Of a stretch of 64,000 bases of DNA, positions 1 to 12,000 are shown in pieces (the first letter of the stretch is position 1; each line of letters opens with the position of its first letter). The translations under genes were made by a program, and so were the position numbers. This stretch comes from Prostheceraeus crozeri (taxonomy: Eukaryota; Platyhelminthes; Polycladida; Euryleptidae), in the NCBI GenBank assembly GCA_907163375.1, contig CAJQUW010014303.1, positions 124,001-188,000 on the forward strand, in the 5' to 3' direction. The notes under the pieces were generated by a model, which did no database searches, was not told the origin of the DNA, and was given only the letters and a program-made list of their open reading frames with translations.

Positions 1-84
1 GGGCGATTTAGGCATCAATCCTTTAAAGCAACTGATATGTCTGTTGCTGCTAAAATCTTGTCACGGTTTGAGGAGAATCTTTCG
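1..84 (+). CDS. MMP exon: start of catalytic domain
   Basis: Open in frame 1 from the window edge to a GTAATA donor at 85, ending in phase 0. The peptide ends KILSRFEENLS, which fits the first beta strand of matrixin catalytic domains (pattern LTYRI.NY...). The exon continues beyond the left edge. Without the following exons it would not be recognisable, so its support is mostly positional. Confidence 0.6.
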
Positions 85-3000
85 GTAATAATGCATTTGT
101 GACATTTCACCAAATGCCAGCGCTAGTCAATCACATAACATCATTGCACCCCATCTATGCAAATATTATCGATCTAAATTATATGTAAATGGTCACATTG
201 TTGTAATGTAATTGTACAACACATCTTTACACAATAAGTCGCTTAGCCTAAGAACCATTTCCGTCATAAGCATCGCTTATACATGCCGTAAAGGTGTACA
301 GCAATTAGTGCAATAATGTCTATGAGAATCGAAAACATTCATCCTTTTCTTTATTTTACGCATTTAATGAGCAAAATTTTGTAAACCCTTGATATCAGGA
401 GACCCTTGCTTTCAGAACAAAATGCCGCCTGAAAGTCGAGGCCTTAAATCTATCTGTGATATTGTAATAAACCACATAACAATATTCTATCGAAAACAAA
501 GTGGCATTGTCTACACTTTTTGACTTTACTTCTTTACTTTCAATCTTTACCATTACTGCAATGCAGTGTTTCATATTTGCATCAGACGAATCTCATGCCC
601 GTTACGTGCAGCAATTGAATAAGCAAAATGAATGCACTCCAACGTTTTGAATCCATGCATTGCATTCTACATAAATGTTATTTGTGAATATACATGAATA
701 TACAACTCCTCTCCTCCCACTTTGGTTAAGCGAACGCTCTTCAAACCAATTGTAATCAGCTATTTTGTAATAAGAATGTATTGATTCTTTATTTCTGCGT
801 TGCTACAGAAGTTTTCACTTTTATGGTTATAACTCTCGTAAACTTGGTTCAAATTTATTTTTTAGACACTCGATATCGTTTTAGAAAACAACATCTAACA
901 TATTTCCTACAGAACAATGCAAGAAACACGAAGCTTACAATGGATGAGACATGGTGAGCATTTCAGTATACAATGACATGTATTAGCTCAAGGAAAATCA
1001 TGTGTACTGTTTTAATTAGATTAAAACATGCCACGGTCAAAATTTTCGAAGAATCCTGAAAGGGGAAGGATACAAACTAAAACAAATCTAGTGGAAAATC
1101 CTAGAACGAATTAATTTAAAGTCCAGTGAGCATGTACATAATTAATACTTGCAACATAGAGATCCATATCCTGATGCAGAGTATAAGAGTTAGTCGACCC
1201 ACTTTTAAATGGAAGGGAAAAGTGAGTCAAATCTAGTGATAAATTTTTTTTATAAATTAAAGACCTGAGCTCGGCATGAAGTATAATCAATATTGCAAAT
1301 AAGGATGACCACAAATATTAAGAAACCCAGAATTATGAAGCTATATCTATAGAATCATCAGGGAGACCTGTGGCTGCAAAAAGCAAGCATGCGACCCCTA
1401 GCCTCCAACCTGAACCAAATGGCGGGTCCAGGCCGAGAAACCTTTTTCTCTTGAAGAGGATTTGATGCAAGAATTTACGAGATTATTAACTTTATAACCC
1501 CTATTTTTGAAAGCATTGGAAAGCCCGTTGGCAATAGACCCTCAGAACTCTAGAGAACTTTAGAAACTCTAGTATTTGAGAAAATTCTAGCAAAAGTGAT
1601 AAGTTTGGCAGCAAAGATGCTCAAGCCAGTATTTATTAACATATTACTTGCCGGAAAAGATAGAGAATCTCTGGAAAACTGAACTCGTCAACCTTATGGT
1701 ACACCTCCGTGTTGCATAGGTTATTTCCTTGGATATTAATTTAAACGTCCAAATAGCTCAAGCATTTGTTGAAAAATGGGTCCTTTATCATCAGCTTCAG
1801 TGCTGCGTGCAATTATTCGATTATGAGATCCATGTTCCCCAATGTTTCATGACAACATAAGAATCCGATACTCAATGTTATTAAAAAACTAGAGCATACA
1901 TGCACACTGAAAGCAATGAATGCTTTGGATCATTGATTTTGTTGTAAAACATCCAAGTTTGTATCATTTACGAGTATAACTATTGCATGCTTAACAAATT
2001 TGAGCATTCTTTATATCTGGAAAAATTGACAAGATTGGTAAATTTGACCATCAAACACAGTGGATTTCTATATGTCAGATTTCTATGAAGGACTCAATTA
2101 ATCGCGTAATTCAACGTCCGCGTTTAATAAGTTCTGCATTTTACATTATTTCCTTTCGAATTCATGACAATGCTCATGGCTCTGCGCTGTCGCATGAATG
2201 AAAGTTCTGTAAAAATGCTCGTCATCAAATCTAGAAATTATGATTTGAATTGTTGAGCTAAGCACTTATCACTCTGTAGCTAAAAACGAAGAATTTTTAG
2301 ACGCATTCTTAAATATGTAAAGACACGTATGGCCCATATTAAGTAATACATATTACATTACGTTCGTTAAATTATAAACTATGTCTCTTTCTTTATGACA
2401 GGGTTGAAATATATTTTACTGTAGATGCATAATTGGAATAAGAAAACTGGAAATTAAAAATACTGTCATTGTAACGTAGAAATTAGTAGCTATCGTAGTG
2501 AGAGGTCATTCATTCTTGATTATCATTATCATTAATGATGCTAGCTTAATCATGTCTTCGATGAAATGAATGATTGTGAAGTTCATAATCAGTTAATTGA
2601 TTGGAATTTTACAATCTTCCCAACAGTGGTCAAACTGTGCTGCAACAGCAGAAATACGGCAATATTTTCATATAATAATCTGCTGCTGAAATTATCAAAT
2701 GTAAAATGCAGCGAATTGAATTTTTTAGAATTGTAATTGACTAACAAGCGTAGCTTGATCAGAAAGCCAATATGAAATGTGAAATTAATAGAATGAAGCA
2801 AGAGAAAAAGACAACGATGACTAGAATGTCAAGTCATTTACATTCTACATGCCTACAAAATGGCTGAGAGCTTTTATTTGAACTTGTGAAAACTTTGTAT
2901 ATCATTGAATGCTTGAGCTTGAATTATATGAAAACAAATGTCTTTATTATGGCATCATCACTTATCGTATACAGACTGATTAACTTCAGTCTGTCTTCTG

Positions 3001-6000
3001 GTCAAGTACCCTTTTGCTTCAAAGCGGCGAACATCACCCCTGTACCCAAAGTCTCCAACCCCCTGTCTGTATCCTGTATATTTCACTCTTGCACTTTGTG
3101 CGGCATGGTGACGGAGACTATTTGTAGAAGGAGATGGACAACATCGTATCTTGGTCTGCGGCATCGGGTCTTCCTCTCAATATCTCAAAGTGCTGTGTGA
3201 TTGATATTGTTACTAAGTAGGACCTCACTTTGAATCGAATTCCGATCGGTTCTGAAAGTATACCATCCGTTAACTCGGGCAATATTCTAGGAGTGACTTT
3301 CTCAAGTTCTCTTACTTGGAGCAATCATATTTCCAAAATATGTCAGAAGTGCTCCAAAAGATTATTCGTTCTAAGGAATCTGAGACGTGCAAATGCAGAC
3401 GCGACGTACTGATACATGTATACAATTCCCTGATCCGCTCAATTATGACCTATGCCTTCCAGTGTTTCGCGAATGCCAGCAAGCGTCACCTGAACCGTCT
3501 ATTGCGTGTCGAAAGGAGGGCATACAGGATCATGACCGGGTCTTCCTCGATGCCCGAGAATTGCATCGCAGCTGGGGATCGAATATGCAATAAACTCTTC
3601 AACAAGATCGCCTCCAGTCAAAACCATCCATTACAAGCATTGTTCGACAAAAGGCATCCTACATCACGTAACTCCTGTCCGCTCAGGAAACCGCGAGCGT
3701 TTACCAAACGTCATGCTAATTCGTTTATTAGATTTTGCCGTCAACTTTTAGACTTTCTTCACAATATCTTGTTCTGAATTACATGTAATGCGCGTACCGC
3801 CTTTTTTATGCCAATAAATAATTTATTATTATTATCGTATTTCAATTAGGAAATCACAATGATTTTGCAACTCTCTTGTTCACCTATTTTTATCGGCTTG
3901 CTGAATTGTGACGAAAAGCAACTTGAAACTATACCCAACAACCGTCCTAAGACAAAGCATGAATTATTCCTTCCAAACTTATCAAACTAGAAACAAATCA
4001 TAACTAGAAATTGTTTCCACTAAATCTTTTCACATTTTTTTGTCTTGTGAAACGAATAACTTGGAATTTGTTAGACATCCAGTTCTGCCGTTTTGTAGAG
4101 CAATTTCAAAAAAGGAGTGGTGAATACTGGAAAGAATAAATGGCGGAGGCACACAAGATAAGCCATGCAGATGGATACAATTTATTTAAGCATTCACGCA
4201 CAAACTGAGTTGTGTGATTTACCAATTTTAAAGACGAGTTTTAGCTTGTGCACTGTCATGGTTGTTCCTTGTGTACGCAGAACTTCCTACAATCCTTATC
4301 TATAAAGATATCGAGAGTATTACAAATTCTGTTGAATTAATGTGATAATAACATCATGAATGGAATCGACTCGGATGTCAACCCTAGATATCAACTGTAA
4401 ATAACTTGTAGTCGCTTATCAGTTGTACAATCAATGTCTGTTGAATTTACTATAATTTCGATAATGTTCTATCGCATAAAGCGGAGAATTCATATCGACT
4501 GAGAAAGATGTCTTTAAACTTGAAGAGTTTAAGCAGCAATAAATTCCTTGGTACCAGGAAACATGTATTCCTTTCGAGGACTCGCCAATATGCTTCAGTT
4601 GGCTCAAAATTAAGTTATGGCATCTACAAGAACTGTGCATGGAGCTATTACAATGATGCCCACTCCATGCAGAAAAATATTCCATTCATAAAATATGAGC
4701 GTACGCTCGTCTCAGCAGATAGCGCATTATCTTGAGTATCGAAGCGATGAAGATTACTGAGATTTAGCAACATTGTAACACTGTCTTTGGTGCTTGTGAC
4801 GTGTTATACTTTCTAGGAATCTTTTCAATACACATTAGCAAGGATTATTGCCACTATTGACATCACAAACAGTTTAGATACGCGCAGGGTAATATGAGCT
4901 AATAAACTCAAAACTTCGTGTGTTGAATTCCTTATCACGAAGCACAGCAGAGATGTGTACTTCATTCTTAGATTGATCAAAGCGATTTATTGGCGGCTCA
5001 GATATCCTTTTTCAACTCCGACTATCACGATATGATAGATCCAAAGTTTTCACACGCGTTTATGTCGCTTGAATTACCGGCCATTACCAAGTAAATCGAT
5101 ATTCCTGTCCTTCAGATGGATTTTTTGAAGCCTTCATGCAGGATGTCTTGTTCATAGATTAAGGTATTGTCTTGCCACACTTTTAGACCATGTCCTCGAC
5201 GATCCAACCGAATAACCTAACCCACGTTTTCCCAATCCGGCGTTGAACTTCTTTACTAACCTGTGAACTTTTTCCTTCTACGGCATGTCCTTTAACGCCT
5301 TTCAACAAAAAAGTGCAGGAAAAACTCCCCAAAGGTTACGGTCGTCGATGTATTGAAATTAAAATAGTACACGACAGATCTTCGGCGTCCAGCGACTTCG
5401 GTGGTCGATCTTATAATAAAAAACACGTTATGAGGCAAGCAAGCCGTGTGAAGATATATGAAGAATGAGTGATATTAAGAAATGTGCTGGCTGTATGAAT
5501 GCATGTCTAATTGCGTAGTGTGGCAGTTCGTATTTCCTGTTTATTGTTGGTTTCAAGTGTGTGATTGCCTTTGCTTCTGCTATTGTTGTATCTCGTGTGT
5601 TGAACAGTTTACTAATGAGACCGACCTGAGCGGCTGGTATACAATATACAATATAACATAGAACATTTACAAAGTAATTGGGATAAAATCGATAATTTTG
5701 GAATAAAGATTGAAAACATAGAAAAATTGTTGCGCTTTGTCTGCTACAATTATGAAATAAAATATAATGATAAAATTTATAAACAAATTAGAGGAGTACC
5801 GATGGGATGTCACCTGGCACCGCCTTTTGCTATGATTTTTATGCATGAGCTCGAAACCAAAGCCTTACAAAAGTTAGGCTTCACTCCAAGTTTGTACAAA
5901 CGGTACATAGATGACATAATTGTCGGTCATTTAAAGAACGACGAAAATCAGTTTAGATCAATACAAGAAACGTTCAATTCAATTAACACAAATATTAAGT

Positions 6001-9000
6001 TTTCGATAGAAGCTCCAAAACCGCAGGATTGGTTACCATTTTCAGACATAAAGATTCGCATGCAATGTGAAAAATTAGAGTACTCATGGTACCAAAAAGA
6101 TTGTCATTCTGGCATTGCTCTAAGAAAAGATTCATTCTTACCGGCGCATGTCAAGTTTAATTACGTAAAAAATAGTATAAATACGATAAACAAGAGGTCC
6201 AATGACCCTGAGTTGCGGAAGGAGAGCAATTCTAAGTTTCAAAATATTTTGAAAAGTAATGGCTATAGTAAGAAAGACATAGATATTAGAAAGTCAAATA
6301 AAGTAAATAAAACCCGTCAAGAAAGGAATATGAATTTCAAACTACCATATGTAAATGATCACTGTAACCTCAAAGTTAATAAATTGATTAAAAAGTATGA
6401 TTTACCGGCAAATTTAACAAATGAGTACGGCTGCAATTCAGCGTCTTTTCTAAAGATTAATAAAACATAAATCTTGCGACTGCAATATTTGTAAAGACTT
6501 GGCAAATACTAAATTTACTTGTAGAGAACGCTTTGTGGTTTACCAATACGTATGTGTTCATTGCGGAGACTTTTATATTGGTAAAACAGCGAGGATGTTG
6601 AAAACGAGACACTATGAACATATGAGAGCAATTGTGAATAAAAATAATAGCAGCACTTTGTATCAACATCTTATAGACAAACTGAACGGAGAGGGCAGCA
6701 TCGGAAATTTTCAGGTCGGTCTCATTAGTAAACTGTTCAACACACGAGATACAACAATAGCAGAAGCAAAGGCAATCACACACTTGAAACCAACAATAAA
6801 CAGGAAATACGAACTGCCACACTACGCAATTAGACATGCATTCATACAGCCAGCACATTTCTTAATATCACTCATTCTTCATATATCTTCACACGGCTTG
6901 CTTGCCTCATAACGTGTTTTATTGTAAGATCGACCACCGAAGTCGCTGGACGCCGAAGATCTGTCGTGTACTATTTTAATTTCAATACATCGACGACCGT
7001 AACCTTTGGGGAGTTTTTCCTGCACTTTTTTGTTAAAAATCATTATGATCTCCCGTCGTCTGGTCAATTTTTCTTTAACGCCTTACATAATAACAACCAC
7101 AGATGTCAAAGATTTCAATTTTCGGAAGAATTGACACTCTTACTAATGCTAAACTCATCTTACTCGAATTAGGTGAGCTATTGATGGTTGCAGAGCAAGT
7201 GCGACGTGAATTTTAGATTGAAGGATAATTTCATTCGCTAGATAGACGCACAGCGATGACCATTTTGTAAATCTATGTGGTATATCCTTTGCCTAGCACA
7301 GGGGCAATCATTGTTCTGAAAGGGAATGGCTAATTTATGGAAATAATGGTTGTAATATTCTAAATGGCTGAAATATTCTATTTCATGGAACAAACCTTAT
7401 ACAATTTAACTGCTGACTTCATCAAGTCATCGAATCGTGCAAGTATTGCTGACGCTTTGAAGACATTTTATACAATCACAAAGGCGCTCGATTGCAGAAT
7501 CTGACAAGTAACTTAGTTTTCCGACCAAAGAAGATTCCTGAAATACCGCAGGCGCGAAGAAACCGGCTTACATGCAGATGAATCGTTTTTCAAAGGCAGT
7601 CCCTATGAATAATTCATAGGTATGAAAATGCCACAGATAATTTGGCGGACGACAAATATTCGCGAGGTCTATCGTCGCGTTCTCGTCTAACGAACACAGT
7701 GGAATGGTTTGATACGCATTGAACAATCGATTTAAGAGGACATGATATGATTTGATACACAATGGTACAGGACAATGAAATGAGTTAATACATGGAAATC
7801 TGGCGGATAAGTCCGGCAGCCAGAGCGATTTTTGCCGGGAACGAAGCCGAAAATGTGACCTTTACAGAAGGATGTGCATTCTATGCCTACTACGAATTGG
7901 ATCAACATGTGTTTTTCTTTGATCGTACCTGACAAGAAAAGAAACCAGCTCAAACTCGGCAAGCGTGCAGATTCGTAGTAGGCATGGGATGTACATCATT
8001 CTTTGAAAATCTTATATTCGGCCCCGTTCATGTCAAAACTCGTTCTGGCTGCCGGACTAGGTGGACACGCTGCTGCACCAAAAGACAGAAGCGACATGCC
8101 GGCAGCCAGAGCGAGCTTTTGCACGGAGCGAGACTGAAATGAGACTTTCGCAAATTGATGTTCACCCTATGCCTACTAAGAATCTGCGCGTCTGCCGAGT
8201 TCTACCTGGTTCCTTTTCCTGTAAGACAGGATCAAATTCGGCGGAGTATTTCTGTGTACCCAAATCAGACATCCGGAAAAGCGAACATCTGTTATTTTGT
8301 GAGACCGTCGTTATTTTCATAAAGCTTCATTTCCAAGATACAGAAATTAAATGTCAGGAATTGGAAAGCTGCCCACGATTGAAGAATGTTCTCCTAGTTG
8401 GATTCATTATTATATTGTATGCTTTTCGCCTCAACATTTGCTGTGATTATGGCCTAAGATAGAATGAACTAATCATAATTGAAACGCAGCAGCAAATTAT
8501 CAAATTGTCTAAAATTCGCGCATTTTCTTGCACCGGTCCAAGAGCACCCATTGCACCCCCAGAAATTACTGGTGCAGCTGTACACTGCGCACAGCCCTAG
8601 TTATTTTACAACTTTATGGACATGTATGAATGCGTCATTGACCTGAGAGCACCCATGCTGACTCTTTATATTCGTGGACGGCTCCAGAGAGTGTCAAGCA
8701 CATAGCTTGTAAAATTTGGTTTTAAAATTTCTACAGGCCACTCAAATTCATAGAATCTTAGCATCTAATAGAAACTAACTATATGTTTCATGTCTTTACA
8801 ATAAATGGTTGATGGCAGTCATTGGAGTCTCATGGAAGCAGTTTCTAAGGCCGCTGTCACACAGAAAAGTCATCAACCACAAGTCATCTTCCATCTTCCA
8901 TCGTCCATCACGCTGTCATACAGGAAAAGTCATAAGGTGTCGTCCATCGGACATGAGGCACGAAATTATGCGGCTGATGAGGTTCATTTCCACAAGCTAT

Positions 9001-12000
9001 CAGGCGTCATATTCTAAAAATAGAACAACGTGATGACGGCTGAGGGAAGATTTATGAACCTGTCATTTGCGAAGAGAGGCAATCAGAAAACAGCCTTTTA
9101 CAATGTTGAACGAGGACGAGGATTAGGACAATAGTCATGGCAACGGTAAATAGTAAAAAATAGCGCTGAATCAATCGGAAATGGATTTCTCTAGTGTGAC
9201 TGCGGCAGGTGGAAGATGCACTATGGAAGTTGGAAGACGCCTTATTCTGTGTGACAGCGGCCTAAAGGTCATAAGAAGTTCTTGTTATTACTGTATCAAA
9301 GTATTCTCGCATCATAACAAACATTTCTTATGTCAAGTAAAGTGGTAATTTGATTTTCTCACTTCAATTTTGCGTTTCAGGAAGGCAGTAGAAATGTCTC
9401 TGGCAGTTTGGGAATGTCACGCAAACTTATCTTTTTCACGCGCATCGTCCATTCAAACTGCCGATTTAGTCATATCTTTCGAAACATCAACTCACGGATT
9501 CATCGATTATTACAGCAAGAAAAAATACGCAAATGACGGATCAGCATTTGACGGTCCGGGAGGTAAAGTCACCATTCACATTCATGCAAATTCGGTTTAA
9601 TTTAAAGATAAAATCATTGTTCCATTGGTCATCGAGTCCATGAGGATTTTATTACACCTTGAATGATCATCATCGTATTTCTCAATCTGCCAATATCACT
9701 AGTTAGTACTCTTGGGTGACTTGCCGTCAGAAATCCAACATTCTGATTGACAATTATTTCAATTATCACAGTACTTTACGGTAAAATGATGCATTTTTAT
9801 AGAAGTGTAGTGTATAAGAGGAATAACATTTAGTATCATTTTAATTAAAGAAAATAAATTTATATTTATCTTTCGACGCACACATAATTTGCTTTTCTAA
9901 GATATATTTCGGCGAATCGCCCTTCTCAATCAGATTTTTAATTTACAGTGAATTCATCAAACAGGAACTTTAAGAAAGTATTTAAAATCAAATCTGGAAA
10001 TGTCTAGCATTAAAAATATCGTGGGTGTATTGGGAAAATAGTGAAGTCAAAGATGATGAAGTCAACATCGCACATTTCTGTGTAAACTGGTTACAATACA
10101 CTTTCATGCATCCTCCTAATGTTGTAAAGTCAATGCTGGTAAATTTGATAAGAACAAGAAGTAATGAACACATCAAACAATTATAACGATCAATCATCTT
10201 ATATCAATCATATCTAGATTTTGAGAGCATCAATTAGTCGTACAGCCGTGGCCTCAAGGTGGCCGAGGCAGAAAGAATGACTGAAAAAAACTAGGCATGA
10301 TTGCTGTTGTAGTAAATGCGTGCTATGATTCATGTACATGTAGAAGTATATACAGTATACATATATAACATACATGTGTATACAATCTACATGTAGAAGT
10401 CTGTGGAAGTTTCTGGCTACATACATGTAATTGGAAAGTGGTCTCTAATTCAGAAGTCGGCAACAAGTGATAGTTGTCGCACTCTAGGATTCGTCGAGAC
10501 CGAAGGTCGAGACGAAGCCTAGAGTGCGATAACTACCTTATTGCTTGACAGCGCGGCGGAGACGATTTGCACGGTTTCAGCACGCTGTCATACTTTTACA
10601 CTTCAATCAACCATTTAGAAAATTAAGTAGAGCGAACGCTTCAATCTATTCATCTTGTCAAAACTGTTAATCAATCTGAAACAGAGCTACCGATAGAACG
10701 CTAAGTTAGCATCATCATAGCGTCAACCATTGATAACAATTATTCGATTTCTATGGCTTAGAATAGAAATGTAATGGTTTACCAATTGCTCCATTATAGA
10801 GTTCTAAAAGATAGCGCTATCTTAGCGTTATCAAAGCGTTTTTTATCAAAATATCTCGCAAGTGTTTCAGATTAGCTCTATGCTTAATGCAGACATTAAA
10901 ATAATAGACTAGAATAACTTTTGAGATGATACTTGGGCTAACCATTGTAAATCTCACCGTCAGAACGCTAAGTTAGCGTCTTTATAGCTCAATCTTTCAT
11001 GAAACGACGCTACGTAAATTAGAATGAGCGTTGCAGTAGAACTTTTTGACAATAAACGGCAGATAAAGCGATTTTCATTTATGATTTGTATGGACTGTTT
11101 TAGCTCGAATCAGGAAATTTGTTGTTTACTCAGCGTATTATGGACAATGACTTTTCATCTGATAAATAATCAATGCATAAATAAGAGCTGAAAGTGCAGT
11201 TATTGAAGACTGAGCTTGTTTTTGACATTAATTTAATAAACGCATCTCATGGCCACTATGAAATGATTAGTGGCATCTATTTTAGGACAATCTATTGGAA
11301 ATGGAGCGGTTTAGCTTTGTTAGTACACAAGAAATTGAGGCTAGTGTGCAGAGGTCGGTTCCCGAGAATACCCAAAGAGCAAACGTTTTTGCCCTTAGGG
11401 TGTACGAGGAATGGGTAGCTGCAAGAAATATGACTTTTGATGAGTGCCAATATCCAGATCTCTCGAGCTTGCCAAATGTGGGCACAGATCTCCTTATTCA
11501 AGTATTGTCTCATTTTGTTTATGAGATTCGCCGCAAAGACGGCAAGGAGTACCCACCATCATCTATTTATGGCATCATGTGTGGCGTCATGCGCTACCTG
11601 AGAGACGACTGCAACCGCCCTGACCTCAACTTTTTCAATCAAAGTAACAAAGAGTTCCACTATCTGCGACACTGCATCGACTCGAGGATGCAAGAGCTGA
11701 CAAGCAAAGGCGTCGGAATCTGCAAGAAGCGAGCTGACCCTGTTGCTACTGATGACGAAGAAAAACTATGGCGCTCAAATGTATTTTCTACGAAAACCAG
11801 TCGAGGGTTGCTGTCTGCCGTCTACTTTTACACCAGCAAAGTGTTTGGTTTTCGTTCTCGTGACGAGCACCGAAGCCTGACAATGGACCAATTTGTTTTT
11901 GGTGAAGATGCCGCTGGTCGTTTCGTCGTCGAGCAATAATCGTCGTTATTGCTCGACGAACGATAAATGACCCTCATCGTGCGATAAATATGATCAAAGA

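Larger units (their letters stand above)
5302..7072 (+). mobile_element. Penelope-like element with inverted end copies, flanked by 12-bp target duplication
   Basis: The element holds a Penelope-type reverse transcriptase and a GIY-YIG endonuclease, and carries an inverted copy of its 3' part at its 5' end. Positions 5302-5629 are the reverse complement of 6711-7034. The 12-bp word CTTTAACGCCTT occurs at 5290-5301 and again at 7073-7084, fitting a target-site duplication. Penelope-like elements are known for 5' truncation, terminal copies in direct or inverted orientation, and target duplications of varying length. The element is 5'-truncated within the RT, so it is a partial and dead copy, but the clean duplication suggests it entered in this rearranged form. 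It sits in MMP intron 2. Confidence 0.88.

Noticed and set aside
5302-7072. Hammerhead ribozyme in the Penelope-like end copies
   Set aside because: Penelope-like elements often carry hammerheads, but I found no CTGATGA core with a matching GAAA and cleavage site in either end copy.
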